The notes under the pieces were generated by a model, which saw nothing but the letters and a program-made list of their open reading frames with translations, was not told where the DNA came from and did not search any database. 64,000 bases of DNA, from positions 704,501-768,500 of the forward strand of contig JAIGNY010000918.1 in assembly GCA_020152595.1 (NCBI GenBank), read 5' to 3'. Position 1 is the first letter of the stretch; each line of letters begins with the position of its first letter. A program made the translations under genes and the position numbers. This DNA comes from Chiridota heheva (taxonomy: Eukaryota > Echinodermata > Holothuroidea > Apodida > Chiridotidae). This document shows, in pieces, positions 51,401-56,569 of this stretch.

Positions 51401-54400
51401 AACACCCTTGCATCATCAACCAATGATTGGTTTTGTTTGGACTGTTCGGCTCCTTGTGGCCTGTGTGGACTCCAATGTAGGAGATCTGATATAGCATACG
51501 GTGTGACAATTGTGATCAATGGATCCACACTAAGTAATGCAACATTGATGACTCAAAATACAGCGACCTCATGCATTCCAGCTGTACCTGGATATGTGAT
51601 ACTTGTGACTTCATGAACTTCTCCAATTCTTTCTTCTCAACTAACATTTCCATCAACTGTACTAACTCATATGAGGCACTTCAAAGTTATTTTTCCGGCT
51701 TTGACTCGAGGTCCAACCACCATCCCGATGTCAAATTGACAACTAATCCCAAAAAGGTAAAAAGAAAGGTTCTAAAATTTCTTGTTATCAACTTTAAAAA
51801 ATTTCAAAACAAAAAAGCCTCCACTGAAAGTCTTATAAAAGACAAAGACCCAGATGTTATTATTGGCACTGAAACCTGGCTAAATTCCGATATCAACAAC
51901 TCTGAAATTTTTCCCGACAACTATACAGTTATTCGCAAAGATAGAAGTACAAATGGTTATGGTGGTGTATTACAGGCAATAAAAATGATCTGATTTTCAC
52001 TGGGCTCACTAAACTAGACTCTGACTGTGAGATCATCTGGACCAAATTCCAATTTCCTAAGGAAAGAGCATGTATGTAGGAACTTTTTACAGGCCCAGTC
52101 ACAATGATATTACTAGCCTTCTTGAGTTGAGAAAATCACTACAAAAGTTAGGGAAAAATGCTCACAAAAACATGTTATTCTTGCTGGTGATTTCAAGCAA
52201 CCTAACATTGACTGGAGCCAAAACATTATTTCAGGCACTAACGCTTCCTCCAAAGCAGCCAAAATCCTTCTTGAAGTGGCCGATTCATTCAGCCTCACTC
52301 AAATGGTGCAGTCACCTACCAGAGATAACAACATTCTTGATCTTGTATTTACTAACAACTCACCAGCTGTTAACTCAGCTAATGTCATACCCGGTATAAG
52401 TGACCATGATATTGTTGAACTGACCCTAAACATCTCCCCTCCTCATAAAAAGCTACCTAAACGTAAAATCTATTCAAGGAAAAGAGCTAACACAGAATGC
52501 ATAAAAGAAGACCTGTCTAAATTAAACTGCAATAATATTCTAAATTCAATAGCTCATCCATTAATGTACCTCACAAATTCACCTCAACTAACCTAAATCT
52601 ACCTTGGTTTACCCATATCCAACGCCGTCTCTGCAAGAAAAAACATAAACTGTTCAAGAAAGCTAAGAAAACGCAACAAATCCATGACTAAAATACATAT
52701 GAAAGCTTTAGGAAATCTGTCTGTAAAACATCAAAGAAGCTAGAAACAACTTCATCTGCAATAAACTTAAAAGTTCCCTATCTGAAAACCCTAAGGCATT
52801 TTGGTCCTACATAAAAAGACTTAAAAGGAATTCCGTGGGTGTGTCAGACCTTATGAACAACAGTAAACTTTGTAGTGACAGTATGACTAAGCTAACATTC
52901 TAAACAACCAGTTTTTCAGCGTTTTCACAGAAGAAGATACCTCTCAAATCCCTGTAACTAAACCACTCACCACCAACAAAATAAACCAACTTATAATCAC
53001 TCCAGAAGGTGTAAAAAAGCAACTGCAAAACCTAAACCCAAACAAAGCCTCAGGTCCTGACCATATACCACCATGGTTCTTAAAAATACATGCGGAAGAC
53101 CTTTATGAAATCCTGACTGATCTCTTTCAAACCTCTGTAGATAAAGGTACCATCCCAAACAAGTGGAAAGAAGCAAACGTGTGTAGCGTTTTTAAAAAAG
53201 GTGATAAACACGAACCAGCTTAGTCTCTCTTACCTGCATGTGTAGTAAAATCCTTGAGCATATAATCCACTCACATGTGATGAAATTCCTTGATGAGCAT
53301 AATATCTTAACTGATCTCCAACATGGCTTTTAAGCAAAAAGATCAACTGAAACACAACTTCTCTTAACAATAAATGATATTTCAAACGAATTGACCAAAA
53401 TAGTACCATCTCTATGGCAATACTCGACTTCTCAAAAGCGTAAGATAAAGTCCCACACCAACATCTGTTATCCAAACTTTCCACATATGCCATTGATGGA
53501 AATCTACTGGCCTGGTTTGCATCCTTCCTCAGCAACCACATTCAGCTTGTTGTCTGTGATGGTGAAATCTCAAATCCTAAACAAGTTCTATCTGGTATAC
53601 CACAAGGTACCGTTTTAGGTCCTTTACTCTTCCTTTTATATGTCAATGACATCCCTGATAATATAAACAGCACGGTTAGACTGTTTGCTGATGATTGTCT
53701 TGTGTTTAGAACAACTGATAAACCCTCTGACCAAGAAATTCTCCAAGATGATCTAAATAAACTTGAACAATGGCAAAATAAATGGCGAATGAATTTCAAC
53801 CCCTCTAAATGCTACATCCTCTCAATATCTCCTAGAAAATGTTATAAATCACCAGCTTATATCTTGTGCAACCAGCCGCTAAAACATGTCAACTCCCACC
53901 CGTACCTAGGTGTTGAAATTGATAATAAACTCAGATGGGATAAACATATAAACAACAACACCAATAAAGCAAACTCTGTACTTGGCTTATTAAGACATAA
54001 CCTCTCAAACTGTCCCACTGACGGTAAAACCACAGCATATAAAGCTCTAGTTAGACCAGTACTTGAGTATGCATCAGCAGTTTGGGACCCCCATCACCAG
54101 TGCGATGTAGATAAGCTTGAATCAATTCGACGGAGAGCAGCCAGTTTCTGTATGGTAGACAACTCTTACAATTCCAGTGTCACTAGCATGCTTCATAAAT
54201 TAGATTGGCCCCTGCTAATAACAAGAAGAAGGAACACCCGACTAAAAATGCTATATAAAATCAATAGCAGTCTTGTCGCCATTGATAATGATAACCTGAT
54301 TCCAAACAGAAGAATACAAGAAATAACCATAATCTGAATTTCCACATTCCTTATGCTAAAAAAAATGTTTATAAATACTCCTTCTTTCCTCAAACACTAA

Positions 54401-54833
54401 AAGATTGGAATGCTTTACAATCGGACATTGTACATGCACCAAGTCTAAACTGTTTTAAAGCTAAACTTGCTAAGCTTGTTAATTAATTGATTGATTTTTA
54501 ATTCTAATACTTTTGCTAAGCTCGGTTGGCATTCATGTCCTCTAGAAGGATTTTTGCCAACTTAACCTATTCAGATTCAGATTTAGAATTTGCCGGGATG
54601 GCAAGTGGATGAACAATGTTGTGACGTCATGAAGGAGCAGCACTTCAATGACTTTATCGCAACATTTCTTTGGTTTGCAGCAAATTTTCGGGCATTTACA
54701 CTGTCATGACCGTTGCTGTAATGGGGTAGAAAATTCATCATTTGTACATCTCATCGGGAAAAAAATAACAAATACTGTGGCTAATAAACGAAGAAGGGAG
54801 TCTCCGGCAAATGTGAGGAGGTGACCTATCTTG

Positions 54834-54901
<68 letters not shown>

Positions 54902-55105
54902 GTAATAAGTATATAGGTACGCGTTGCCATAACGCTAAGAACACCTGTGCTTAGGTGTGTCTGATCAGTAAAACAAAAAACTCGCGTAACCACTATTATA
55001 AGAAAAACTGTAGTAGAGAACAAAAAAAAGAGGACCCGCATAGGAAGTAAACAAACCTGTTCCAAGAATTATATGATCATATTCTGTTGGTAAATCATCT
55101 CCCAT
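9041..55105 (-). CDS. CHM: Rab escort protein (REP/CHM family), complete gene of 18 coding exons
   Basis: The gene encodes Rab escort protein, a cytosolic member of the GDI/CHM superfamily that binds unprenylated Rab GTPases and presents them to Rab geranylgeranyltransferase (known for the family). The joined exons are 55105-55057, 47114-47048, 46557-46485, 45541-45390, 41134-40222, 36762-36646, 36018-35898, 34654-34539, 29629-29523, 28040-27969, 26107-26060, 23821-23765, 23005-22945, 15392-15296, 14665-14573, 12729-12563, 11662-11546 and 9460-9041. Together they make 2847 nt (948 residues plus stop), with GT-AG introns and matching phases at every junction. Diagnostic segments are the N-terminal GTG dinucleotide-fold-like loop with RRVLHLDR, the REP-type [97 protein letters not shown] and [17 protein letters not shown]. 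The WASF and PRILW segments favour REP over GDI. The oddities are the large acidic exon 5 and a heptad-repeat C-terminus. No frame break was seen. Confidence 0.95.
10351..11378. mobile_element. Non-autonomous hAT-type DNA transposon with perfect 8-bp target duplication
   Basis: The termini are inverted: TAGAGCTGTGA at 10351 and TCACAGCTCTA ending at 11378. Similarity continues inward over about 60 bp (ACATTTACTAAA in both arms). ATCCAGTG flanks the element on both sides (10343-10350 and 11379-11386), the 8-bp duplication expected of hAT transposases. No transposase frame remains. It lies in REP intron 17. Confidence 0.82.
11546..11662 (-). CDS. CHM: REP exon 17 (residues 771-809)
   Basis: This exon encodes [20 protein letters not shown] followed by [19 protein letters not shown], matching the ICPxExFxPPxPxPEDI motif near the REP C-terminus. 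It is 39 codons, phase 0 to 0. Confidence 0.94.
11893..12465. mobile_element. MITE with GGAATATTCCCATG inverted ends
   Basis: GGAATATTCCCATG at 11893 is mirrored by CATGGGAATATTCC at 12452-12465. Related half copies occur at about 27553-27875 and 30010-30241, sharing ACCATGTTxATATCTxATTC and CATGGGAATATTxC. In REP intron 16. Confidence 0.65.
12563..12729 (-). CDS. CHM: REP exon 16 (residues 715-770)
   Basis: This exon encodes [20 protein letters not shown] followed by [20 protein letters not shown] and [23 protein letters not shown], FxMRD, PSNVY and the AVKQ end match REP-1. Its acceptor and first 20 or so nucleotides are repeated twice more upstream at 12817 and 12918. Confidence 0.94.
12710..13005. 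repeat. Triplicated splice-acceptor segment of REP exon 16
   Basis: A unit of about 101 bp containing a pyrimidine-poor acceptor (TTTTATCCCAG), the first 20 or so nucleotides of exon 16 and an AT-rich tail occurs three times. Equivalent exon starts are 12729 (used), 12817 and 12918, so spacings are 88 and 101 bp. The 88-bp spacing lacks 13 bp. A partial tail reaches 13005, next to the 30-bp array. Confidence 0.9.
13060..14410. repeat. 30-bp satellite array, about 45 units, no length change
   Basis: The unit core is AAATGGTATGATCTTGGTTA followed by TCATGATACT. Essentially every unit is exactly 30 bp. Variation is almost all single substitutions, often AATGG to AATAG and GTATGA to GTATAA. Because 30 is a multiple of three and the unit lacks stops in some frames, frames of more than 450 codons appear on both strands; these are not genes. 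In REP intron 15. Confidence 0.97.
14573..14665 (-). CDS. CHM: REP exon 15 (residues 684-715)
   Basis: This exon encodes [20 protein letters not shown] followed by [15 protein letters not shown] and the EDLExxVxxLF helix match REP-1. Phase 1 to 1. Confidence 0.92.
15296..15392 (-). CDS. CHM: REP exon 14 (residues 652-684)
   Basis: This exon encodes [20 protein letters not shown] followed by [12 protein letters not shown]. The ILTVPxxE and RVIEL features of REP-1 are recognisable. It runs from phase 0 to phase 1. A 25-bp minisatellite starts about 150 bp upstream of the acceptor. Confidence 0.92.
15540..16010. repeat. Purine-rich 25-bp minisatellite
   Basis: Degenerate tandem units around GATGAAGAGAGGAAGGGACA, with spacing mostly near 25 bp, run for about 470 bp in REP intron 13 close to the exon 14 acceptor. 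One strand is almost pure purine. Confidence 0.85.
17428..17750 (-). mobile_element. LINE 3' end inserted in the fold-back left arm
   Basis: This is a close copy of 7460-7725, extended 5' to encode [18 protein letters not shown], the last residues of the LINE ORF2, on the minus strand. The (CAAA)n tail lies at 17428. It interrupts a subrepeat of the fold-back arm. Confidence 0.78.
19137..20005. mobile_element. Inverted-repeat element in the centre of the fold-back element
   Basis: The left end carries TGTCAAATAACAT and GGCAAAACAGATGTGTTGGA; the right end carries the complement (AACACATCTGTTTTGCC and ATGTTATTTGACA), with similarity over about 110 bp including CAGCTGGATTTG. The interior (about 650 bp) has broken frames that I cannot assign. 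Confidence 0.65.
20700..21950. repeat. Tandem units of roughly 280 bp (interspersed family, also at 34910-35600)
   Basis: Units contain TTAAGCCCCGCCTACTCATT, AATATGCATGACAT, AATAGGGCACATCTACAGAC, ATGGGCTAT and TTCTTGAGATACTGTGTTTA. Roughly four units are seen. The block ends with a CA-rich stretch and TCATGACCGCATACCTTCCT. It interrupts the right arm of the fold-back element. Confidence 0.8.
22606..22944. other. Intron 13 start region, nothing recognised
   Basis: AT-rich intron DNA between the fold-back element and REP exon 13. No further feature seen. Confidence 0.5.
22945..23005 (-). CDS. CHM: REP exon 13 (residues 631-651)
   Basis: This exon encodes [20 protein letters not shown] followed by Q, matching the SRxVLxTDRxLKxSD motif of REP. 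It runs from phase 2 to phase 0. Confidence 0.94.
23765..23821 (-). CDS. CHM: REP exon 12 (residues 612-631)
   Basis: This exon encodes [20 protein letters not shown]. It is short (57 nt) and fits both neighbours in phase (2 to 2). The segment is equivalent to the poorly conserved stretch before SRAVLITDRS in REP-1. Confidence 0.85.
25371..25924. mobile_element. Hairpin MITE, complete copy
   Basis: The left end AGGATTACTTCAGTCAAGCA and right end TGCTTGACTACTGAACTAAT are inverted. The arms continue inward through GAAACAAAATGGTGAA and its complement TTCACCATTTTGTTTC. A frame of 118 codons inside has no known motif. Other copies are at 60249-60777 (complete), 55934-56260 with 59750-59937 (split), and about 63331-63500 (half). 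In REP intron 11. Confidence 0.75.
26060..26107 (-). CDS. CHM: REP exon 11 (residues 596-612), 48-nt microexon
   Basis: This exon encodes [22 protein letters not shown] is conserved in REP. Phases (2 to 2) fit both neighbours exactly. Confidence 0.9.
26604..26712. mobile_element. piggyBac-type MITE 1
   Basis: TTAA (26604-26607) followed by CCCTTACTC, and GAGTAAGGC followed by TTAA (26709-26712), enclose 101 bp. TTAA duplication with CCC...GGG-like ends is the piggyBac signature. The last base of the right end is mutated. A GC-rich core contains GGCGGGGCCAAAGACGGGGC. Confidence 0.72.
26842..26942. mobile_element. piggyBac-type MITE 2
   Basis: TTAA, then CCCTTACTCTACCAGC; right end GTACAGTAAGGG, then TTAA (26939-26942). 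The 93-bp element is nearly identical to MITE 1 over its first 70 bp and has the same orientation. A 129-bp GC-rich spacer separates the two. Confidence 0.75.
27969..28040 (-). CDS. CHM: REP exon 10 (residues 572-596)
   Basis: This exon encodes [20 protein letters not shown] followed by VDEN, matching the RxxAVFGGIYxLR motif. It is 72 nt, phase 2 to 2. Confidence 0.94.
28041..29325. other. REP intron 9 (upper part), nothing recognised
   Basis: AT-rich intron DNA without a supported gene or repeat. Confidence 0.5.
29326..29518 (-). mobile_element. LINE 3' tail touching the REP exon 9 donor
   Basis: The plus strand begins GTTTGTTTGTTTG and TAATGGCATTGCGACAGTC, the same 3' end as at 4190. It continues through a purine-rich stretch up to the exon 9 donor at 29522. 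It is in the gene's sense orientation. Confidence 0.7.
29523..29629 (-). CDS. CHM: REP exon 9 (residues 537-572)
   Basis: This exon encodes [36 protein letters not shown]. LGRYGNTxFL..LYGxGELPQxFCR is the strongest REP/GDI signature in the gene. The donor GTATTG lies within about 20 nt of a LINE 3' tail. Confidence 0.96.
30375..34150 (-). mobile_element. Near-complete RNase H LINE (I-like group), inactivated
   Basis: In minus-strand order: an APE-type endonuclease ([15 protein letters not shown], then [10 protein letters not shown]) at about 33880-33530; a linker with [13 protein letters not shown] sequence; a reverse transcriptase with [10 protein letters not shown] (about 32480), [13 protein letters not shown] and a catalytic box that reads YVND instead of YVDD (32231-32242); an RNase H region ending [17 protein letters not shown] (about 31030-31080); and a pyrimidine-rich 3' UTR ending near 30375. 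Many frameshifts break the ORF. It sits in REP intron 8 in the sense direction. Clade assignment is inference from the RNase H domain. Confidence 0.88.
34539..34654 (-). CDS. CHM: REP exon 8 (residues 498-536)
   Basis: This exon encodes [20 protein letters not shown] followed by [19 protein letters not shown], aligned to the REP segment with the conserved LTPxLQ and SIAM motifs. It runs from phase 1 to phase 0. Confidence 0.94.
34910..35600. repeat. Second locus of the 20700-21950 repeat family
   Basis: About two tandem units with CTCATTAATATGCATGA, AATAGGGCACATCTGTGGAT and TTCTTGAGATATCGTGTTTA, ending in a CA-rich stretch and TCATGACCACATAGGTTCCT just like the other locus. In REP intron 7. 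A 29-bp piece is doubled at 35450-35510. Confidence 0.8.
35898..36018 (-). CDS. CHM: REP exon 7 (residues 458-498)
   Basis: This exon encodes [20 protein letters not shown] followed by [20 protein letters not shown]. The VPCSRxDVF and EKRxLMK motifs are hallmarks of the REP/GDI family. It runs from phase 0 to phase 1. Confidence 0.95.
36646..36762 (-). CDS. CHM: REP exon 6 (residues 419-457)
   Basis: This exon encodes [39 protein letters not shown], the conserved SRYAEFK helix region of REP and GDI. It is exactly 39 codons, phase 0 to 0. Confidence 0.95.
37870..40095. repeat. 22-bp G-rich minisatellite, about 100 units, with higher-order blocks
   Basis: The core is GGGGTGCGGGTTTGTTGTAG plus CA or TA. 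Most units are 22 bp; shorter variants of 19-21 bp occur. A block of about 250 bp at 39363-39613 is repeated at 39771-40018 with matching variant units, and a 95-bp block at 38822-38920 is repeated at 38932-39026. The array begins about 130 bp into REP intron 5. Because three 22-bp units equal 22 codons and no frame has a stop, several minus-strand frames over 500 codons appear; they are not genes. Confidence 0.97.
40222..41134 (-). CDS. CHM: REP exon 5 (residues 114-418): large acidic repeat-bearing insert, then the conserved core resumes
   Basis: This 913-nt exon encodes about 290 residues of low-complexity Ser/Glu/Gln/Pro/Asp-rich sequence. It includes three SEPD-x-LQ-type repeats near its start and four exact-length 15-residue repeats of the QPEGESAEQ type (40402-40581, 180 bp). 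It ends with the conserved segment [18 protein letters not shown], which places it inside the REP fold. REP proteins are known to carry a variable acidic insert here; this one is unusually long. The acceptor is TTTAG/TGAAGG and the donor AAA/GTGAGT. The downstream intron soon enters a G-rich 22-bp array. Confidence 0.92.
42220..43880. repeat. 24-bp minisatellite in three blocks with repeated spacers
   Basis: The core is CATGTCCCACATGGCATCCC (24-bp period with ACCC). Blocks lie at 42220-43302, 43426-43645 and about 43835-43880. Each is followed by a related spacer of roughly 120 bp containing CAGTCCCTGATTGAGCATAC and ACTTATATGCAAATGA, at 43303-43410, 43646-43770 and 43895-44010. In REP intron 4. 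Long frames on both strands are repeat artefacts. Confidence 0.93.
44570..44640 (+). repeat. tRNA-like sequence (SINE head or tRNA relic)
   Basis: AGTTTGGTGTAGTGGATAGC resembles a tRNA D-arm/A box. GGATTTAATTACCAGC sits where a B box would be but is degenerate (GGTTCGAxxCC expected). No intact cloverleaf. Confidence 0.4.
45390..45541 (-). CDS. CHM: REP exon 4 (residues 64-114)
   Basis: This exon encodes a Ser/Glu-rich linker and then [20 protein letters not shown], which corresponds to the region after the first conserved block in REP. It runs from phase 0 to phase 2 and joins exon 5 to make an AGT serine codon. Confidence 0.88.
45700..45970 (+). mobile_element. LINE 3' terminal fragment
   Basis: [15 protein letters not shown] then a stop (about 45722-45770), followed by GTAAGCGCTTTGAGCCATCT and an (AAT)n-like tail, is the typical ending of many CR1/L2-like LINEs. 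A GC-rich patch and CCACCACCACC precede the tail. In REP intron 3. Confidence 0.6.
46485..46557 (-). CDS. CHM: REP exon 3 (residues 39-63)
   Basis: This exon encodes [20 protein letters not shown] followed by IEKNE, the REP-type variant of the YYGG region. The acceptor is CCCGCAG and the donor GAG/GTATG, ending in phase 0. Confidence 0.94.
47048..47114 (-). CDS. CHM: REP exon 2 (residues 17-39)
   Basis: This exon encodes [20 protein letters not shown] followed by LDR, matching the first conserved region of REP. It starts in phase 1 and ends in phase 2 before a GTATT donor. A hAT-like element lies only 48 bp upstream of the acceptor. Confidence 0.93.
47163..47807. mobile_element. hAT-like MITE with CGATATATCG subrepeats
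   Basis: TAGTGCTGTTA at 47163 is mirrored by TATTACAGCACTA ending at 47807. The flanking 8-mers ATGAAATC and ATAAAAAC agree at six of eight positions, as an aged target duplication would. Just inside the left end, TATTGGTATATCGCGATA recurs about four times (47197-47290); each contains the palindrome TATCGCGATA. Inserted 48 bp upstream of the exon 2 acceptor. Confidence 0.6.
48640..50939 (-). mobile_element. CR1-like LINE copy A, 5'-truncated pseudogene
   Basis: The minus strand encodes the end of the endonuclease ([18 protein letters not shown]), the RT fingers ([30 protein letters not shown]), and after frame breaks the palm with [20 protein letters not shown] and RLFADDC (FADD at 49526-49537), then [15 protein letters not shown] and the CR1-type thumb. 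The 3' end carries GATTCAGATTCAGAT. It aligns with 52346-54590 of copy B. In REP intron 1, sense direction. Confidence 0.9.
50940..54590 (+). mobile_element. CR1-like LINE copy B with 2A-like motif and PHD finger, pseudogene
   Basis: In plus-strand order: an N-terminal frame from 50996 with a hydrophobic stretch, a 2A-like motif [10 protein letters not shown] (GDIESNPGP at 51251-51277), and a C4HC3 PHD finger (CKQC, CCDDC, WIHSKC, WFCLDC; to about 51455). Then an APE endonuclease ([28 protein letters not shown]; about 51770-52440) and a reverse transcriptase with [20 protein letters not shown] and FADD (53684-53695), thumb and 3' end with GATTCA repeats (54571-54588). Several frameshifts and stops make it inactive. 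2A-like motifs are known in non-LTR elements of sea urchins and other marine invertebrates. Confidence 0.9.
51251..51277 (+). other. 2A-like ribosome-skipping motif in the CR1-like LINE
   Basis: GDIESNPGP fits the D-x-E-x-N-P-G-P consensus and is preceded by a Leu-rich stretch (LLLLFLTLS), as in active 2A sequences. Skipping would fall between the final Gly and Pro and separate the hydrophobic leader from the PHD/endonuclease part. Activity is inferred. Confidence 0.8.
54722..54955. repeat. Interspersed repeat (second copy of 5098-5340) with expanded (TA)n
   Basis: This copy carries the same ordered segments as 5098-5340. It contains a (TA)n run of about 70 bp at 54833-54902 where the other copy has only a few TA units. 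Confidence 0.75.
55057..55105 (-). CDS. CHM: REP exon 1 (residues 1-17, start codon)
   Basis: This exon encodes [17 protein letters not shown], the start of the nucleotide-fold-like motif shared by REP and GDI. The ATG has a favourable context (G at -3 and +4). The frame stays open upstream but contains no earlier nearby ATG; a TTG at 55180 is not a credible start. The donor follows GGAACAG and the exon ends in phase 1. Intron 1 (47115-55056) holds two LINEs. Confidence 0.93.
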
Positions 55106-55933
55106 TTCTTCAGTCGGATACAATTCACTTCTTTGACAAAATATGATAGAAAACTCTTCTCTGTGAAATGAGACTTTCAATTTAGTTTCAATCTGTCAGT
55201 CAGTGTGAGCAAGGTAATTTGTGGTATAGCGCCACCTTTTGTAAACTTTAAACATTTGATATTAAAGGAGACATAAAGTTTGACATGATCCTTGCAAGTT
55301 ATCCAGGACAGGTCGTACATAGACGGTCTCACAATCAAGAAACTAGTTTAGACCAATATTCAGTTCAACAGGTAATTTTAAAACTTGAATTATTTGCATT
55401 TCGTGATATTCTCTGTTTATTTGGAGGATGGCACTGGCAGTGACACACAGGCTCTTTTTGATCATCAAAAAAAAGCTATCGTAAACTTAGCACCAGTTCC
55501 GCGATATCTTAGATCTGAGGTAGGGGGCCTAGGCCTACCTACTAGTTAAACTTTTTTTTCGTGTTTGAATTTAAAGGAAAGCTATTTGATTAATAAATTA
55601 GAGTACTAGTAATGCAACCCATAGTGGGTGTCTACATACGGGAAGCTCATGCCTCGCAACCATGGTTAAAATTCATTATTTAAAAGCCATATGGTGGGCT
55701 TTATTTTAAATACAGGCTAGAGGAAATTTGTGGGCTAAAACAAAACATGTTACTGTTAGGCCCTAGGTTTTACTTACATTTTAATGCTGAAAATATAAAA
55801 TTTCTTAAGAACAATAATAAAATAAATGGGCAAAGTTATAATAATTCTGAATGTATTTAATGGAGTCAATAGGAAATTCCAACATTTAATTACGGTACAA
55901 TATTTTTGGCTTGAAATTGCCTAAAATTATCAA

Positions 55934-56260
55934 AGGATTAGTTGAGTGGTCAAGAAAGATTATCCTCATAAGAAACAAAATGGTGAAGAAAGCATTTAAT
56001 TTTCTTATTCCATTAAATTTAAGTTATAAAGTTAGGGGTGTATCATTTGTGCTGAAATGACTGTATCATACTAGCCTACAGTAGTTGTCTTGTAGAATCC
56101 TCCCATTCGTCACATATTCTATCATATTTTGTGTTTTGAAAACACAAAAAAGGATATGTAAGGAAAATATTAAAGCAGAACCCAGAAAGGGTAAGAATAA
56201 TTTACCACCCAGAAAGTTAAAAAATTAAAAAAATTTAGATTGTAAAAGAATAAAATCGAG
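55934..56260 (+). mobile_element. Hairpin MITE, left half (split copy)
   Basis: AGGATTAGTTGAGTGGTCAA through AAACAAAATGGTGAAGAAAG and ATTCTATCATATTTTGTG align with the left part of 60249-60777. The matching right half is at 59750-59937. Confidence 0.65.
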
Positions 56261-56569
56261 GTAAAAGTTTATGATGTTCGTAATAACGGCATCCAAGCCC
56301 CTAAGACTCGTGTCCATCATTACCTCCTGTCTGTAAGATGATTGAGAGTTTTAATCTGTTTACAGTGGTTGACAGCTATATTGGTGCATACTATTGGACT
56401 GCCTTGGTTATGTGATGTTTATAATTTCCTTGTTTTTAGCTTTCCATTTGTGCTATTTTTATTTCTATTTTTGGTCTTGTGTACACGGTTTAGTTTTTTA
56501 CCATGGTTGAAGTAAGTAAGTCTTGTTATAGACTTGTTGCCTTCCTTCTACAGATACGGAATTTCTTGA

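Noticed and set aside
51300..51455. PHD finger as part of a host chromatin gene
   Set aside because: It is continuous with a 2A-like motif upstream and endonuclease/RT domains downstream, so it belongs to the CR1-like LINE.
55106..55180. Upstream extension of REP by 25 residues
   Set aside because: The upstream start would be TTG, not [13 protein letters not shown] aligns with the known REP N-terminus and has a good ATG context.
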